From assembly GCA_027365715.1 (NCBI GenBank), contig DAHXLZ010000092.1, forward strand, positions 1 to 6,006: a DNA stretch of 6,006 nucleotides. Direction: 5' to 3'. A model generated the notes under the pieces. It was given only the letters and a program-made list of their open reading frames with translations, was not told the origin of the DNA and did no database searches. Numbering within the stretch: position 1 is the first letter of the stretch; every line of letters begins with the position of its first letter. The translations under genes were made by a program, and so were the position numbers. Positions 4,394 through 6,006 of the stretch are shown here, piece by piece. This DNA comes from Methanomassiliicoccales archaeon. Lineage in GTDB: Archaea; Thermoplasmatota; Thermoplasmata; Sysuiplasmatales; Sysuiplasmataceae.

Positions 4394-5530
4394 ATGAAGA
4401 TAGTCATTGTTGTGAGAATTCTCTGGACTGCTGGCGCTCCGAAAATCGCAATTCAAGAAGCAAAAGAGCTCAAACGTCTCGGGCATGATGTTACCCTAGT
4501 TTTCTTAAGGAGAGCCAAAACTTTGGGTGGCTACAGCGACCTTCTAAACGACATTGATTGGAAAGTAATGTCGGAGGGTCGCAACTCTCTCTTCACGCCT
4601 CTGTATGATTATATAACAGGACTATTCATGCCTGACAGGCGAGGGGAAGGCAGAATTGATTATGACCTTCTGCGCAAGTTCCCTTCTTTTGCAAAGGAAG
4701 TTGGCGCGGATTATGTAATTTGCCATGATCAGTGGGCTGGCCTCGCAGGTTACTACACCTTCAGGAAATACGGTATTAAGTATGCGGTGTTCCTGCATGA
4801 AAGATTGTCATCATTTGAGGTGCCTATACTAGGCAGATTGGCTCAGCTCTATGAAAAGAAGGTACTGAAAGATGCATCAAAAGTCTTTGCCATAACTGAA
4901 AAAGTGAGAAACTCGGCAGTTGAGACTTACGGAATCAACCCGATGACGAACATTCCCGGTATCCTGGATAACGGTTCAAATCCCTTCGATAAGAGAAAAA
5001 ACGTCATACTTTCCGTGTCAATGTGGGATACTGGAAGGCATCCACACATATATCTTAAAATTGCACAGGAAATTCAGGGATTCAAATTAATAATAGCTGG
5101 AAACTGGCGGGACCCTGAACTTAAGAGAAAAATGGGTGAGGAAGTTAAACAAATGCATTTAGAAGACAAAGTATCATTTGCCGATAATCTGACAGAGATA
5201 CAGCTTTCTGATTTATACAGAGAAAGCAAGTTTCTTGCCCGATTCGGATATGGTGAATATGGGCTCGGAACTACGACATTGGAAGCTATTTCGTTCGCAT
5301 TGCCTTTGATAGTAAATAATGAGCTTGGAACAGCAGAACTGATAATGGATCACAAGGCGGGTCTTGTTTTGGATGCAGAGACGCCTCAAGACATCGACGT
5401 TCGTAAGATAGTGTCTTTCCTTGAGAATAATAATAATATTGATTGTTATTCAGCGATGCAGAAGGGTTGTGAGGAACTAGTTTCTAAATACACTTGGGAG
5501 AAACATTGTAGAAACCTACTCAACGGTTGA
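4394..5530 (+). CDS. Glycosyltransferase family 4-like protein (GT-B fold)
   Basis: A retaining-type GT-B glycosyltransferase of 378 residues from the ATG at 4394 (384 if the in-frame ATG at 4376 is used). I prefer 4394 because MKIVIVV begins directly with the Rossmann strand and the likely TATA box lies 35-42 bases upstream. Numbering from 4376: WTAGAPKIAIQEAKELKRLG (17-36) is the N-terminal acceptor-side loop and helix; YVICHDQWAGLAGYY (113-127) and FLHERL (139-144) follow; the nucleotide-binding half starts at VILSVSMWDTGRHPHIYLK (210-228) with LIIAGNW (238-244); the donor-site block is YGEYGLGTTTLEAISFALPL (292-311) and NNELGTAELI (314-323). The two acidic residues, E294 and E303, are separated by eight residues instead of the usual seven. 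YTWEKH (372-377) is the common C-terminal signature. No membrane segment. Probably works with the 234-1235 gene in glycan assembly; the sugar is unknown. Confidence 0.88.
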   Translation: MKIVIVVRILWTAGAPKIAIQEAKELKRLGHDVTLVFLRRAKTLGGYSDLLNDIDWKVMSEGRNSLFTPLYDYITGLFMPDRRGEGRIDYDLLRKFPSFAKEVGADYVICHDQWAGLAGYYTFRKYGIKYAVFLHERLSSFEVPILGRLAQLYEKKVLKDASKVFAITEKVRNSAVETYGINPMTNIPGILDNGSNPFDKRKNVILSVSMWDTGRHPHIYLKIAQEIQGFKLIIAGNWRDPELKRKMGEEVKQMHLEDKVSFADNLTEIQLSDLYRESKFLARFGYGEYGLGTTTLEAISFALPLIVNNELGTAELIMDHKAGLVLDAETPQDIDVRKIVSFLENNNNIDCYSAMQKGCEELVSKYTWEKHCRNLLNG

Positions 5531-5647
5531 ATGGTAAGCAAGCAAAGTGGTTTCTGCTGAATTTTCGAGGACTTCCTTGCTGAGGTGAACGCAGTTGAAT
5601 TTCATCTGCTTGTTCACTATTTCCTATGGGTGAAGGAAGGAGTGTGT
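5531..5647. other. Spacer after the second glycosyltransferase
   Basis: No strong terminator or gene is visible. The frame used by the 5648-5770 ORF is already open from just after a TGA near 5560, so that ORF might be the tail of an older gene. Confidence 0.3.
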
Positions 5648-5770
5648 ATGGAGTTTTATCCATGGCTTCGAGCAGGCAAACCACCACCCTTCAGAACAGT
5701 CTTTTGGAAGTCGTGTTTATCGCGTCACTTTCTTGTAGCCTACATTGTGCGACTGATTCCAGTAAGGTGA
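5648..5770 (+). CDS. Possible 40-residue basic hydrophobic ORF with a strong ribosome-binding site
   Basis: The ATG at 5648 is preceded by GAAGGAAGGAG, ending about five bases upstream, the best Shine-Dalgarno-like sequence in the window. The peptide (MEFYPWLRAGKPPPFRTVFW, then a hydrophobic, Arg-rich end LVAYIVRLIPVR) could associate with membranes. The frame shifted by two bases, running to 5856, also looks protein-like (LLEVVFIASL, then SLHCATDSSKVMENGNTTSK). It resembles the N-terminal helices of IS4/ISH3-type transposases. Both cannot be real, and the region may be another transposon fragment. Confidence 0.22.
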   Translation: MEFYPWLRAGKPPPFRTVFWKSCLSRHFLVAYIVRLIPVR

Positions 5771-5856
5771 TGGAAAATGGAAACACTACTTCCAAGCCTG
5801 TATCAATTTCAATTCATGGCCGCCGCAGGAGGGGACCGGATTTGTGCCTGTTCTAA

Positions 5857-6006
5857 TGAAATTACATATCTGCCTTATCGCATAAAAACCAGTTTCGTTT
5901 TCATATGCCAAGAATGAATGTGGATGCCTGAGGATGTTTCTAATGGTTCTTAGCGCCACCGAAAATGTGGTTACGCAATTTGTTTTGAACCCTTCTCGAT
6001 TCAATA
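5857..6006. other. Right-edge stretch with no supported gene
   Basis: Only short, stop-interrupted frames occur. A minus-strand open frame (6004-5786) starting with TTG has a mixed composition and no recognisable domain or start signal, so I do not call it. Confidence 0.3.

Noticed and set aside
5429..5443. AAT trinucleotide repeat
   Set aside because: It encodes a short Asn run inside the second glycosyltransferase and keeps frame; ordinary low complexity.
1..6006. CRISPR array or defence-system signature
   Set aside because: No regularly spaced direct repeats of CRISPR length, and no Cas, nuclease or methyltransferase motifs were seen on either strand.

Overview
The window holds two intact glycosyltransferase genes on the + strand (234-1235 and 4394-5530), separated by about 3.1 kb of decaying accessory DNA. 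It most resembles an archaeal chromosome, possibly of the Thermoplasmatales type. The glycosyltransferase genes have no convincing Shine-Dalgarno sequence, use many AGA/AGG arginine and ATA isoleucine codons, and are preceded by BRE/TATA-like boxes. Several minus-strand reading frames end in pyrimidine-rich T-tracts, as archaeal terminators do. This placement is an inference; the window has no rRNA, tRNA or taxonomic marker gene.

Layout. 1-97 carries what may be the last codons of an upstream gene. 234-1235 is a CgeB/DUF3880-like glycosyltransferase. 1456-3134 is a block coded on the minus strand that looks like a remnant of a plasmid, virus or integrated element. Reading it in its own direction (right to left), it contains: a frameshifted gene (3134-2746); a 101-residue ORF translationally coupled to it by an ATGA overlap (2749-2444); a multiply frameshifted gene (about 2325-1988); a control region with twin operators, an alternating purine-pyrimidine tract and short iterons (1788-1965); and a small helix-turn-helix regulator (1749-1510, probably ending at 1475 before a one-base shift). 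3304-4105 (+) is a heavily decayed reading frame with two frame changes and six in-frame stops; its C-terminal part resembles a transposase. 4394-5530 is a GT4-like glycosyltransferase. 5531-6006 has only weak coding signals.

How it fits together. The two glycosyltransferases probably belong to one surface-glycan or glycolipid locus that mobile DNA has interrupted. Their frames are clean over more than 1 kb each, while nearly everything between them carries single-base frameshifts or stops. The most informative part is the compact regulator region. It has two 20-bp inverted-repeat operators spaced exactly 21 bp apart, next to the promoter of the HTH gene. A 20-bp direct repeat that contains both a TAA stop codon and a T-tract terminator closes two different minus-strand genes. 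No known complete defence, CRISPR or toxin system is visible.
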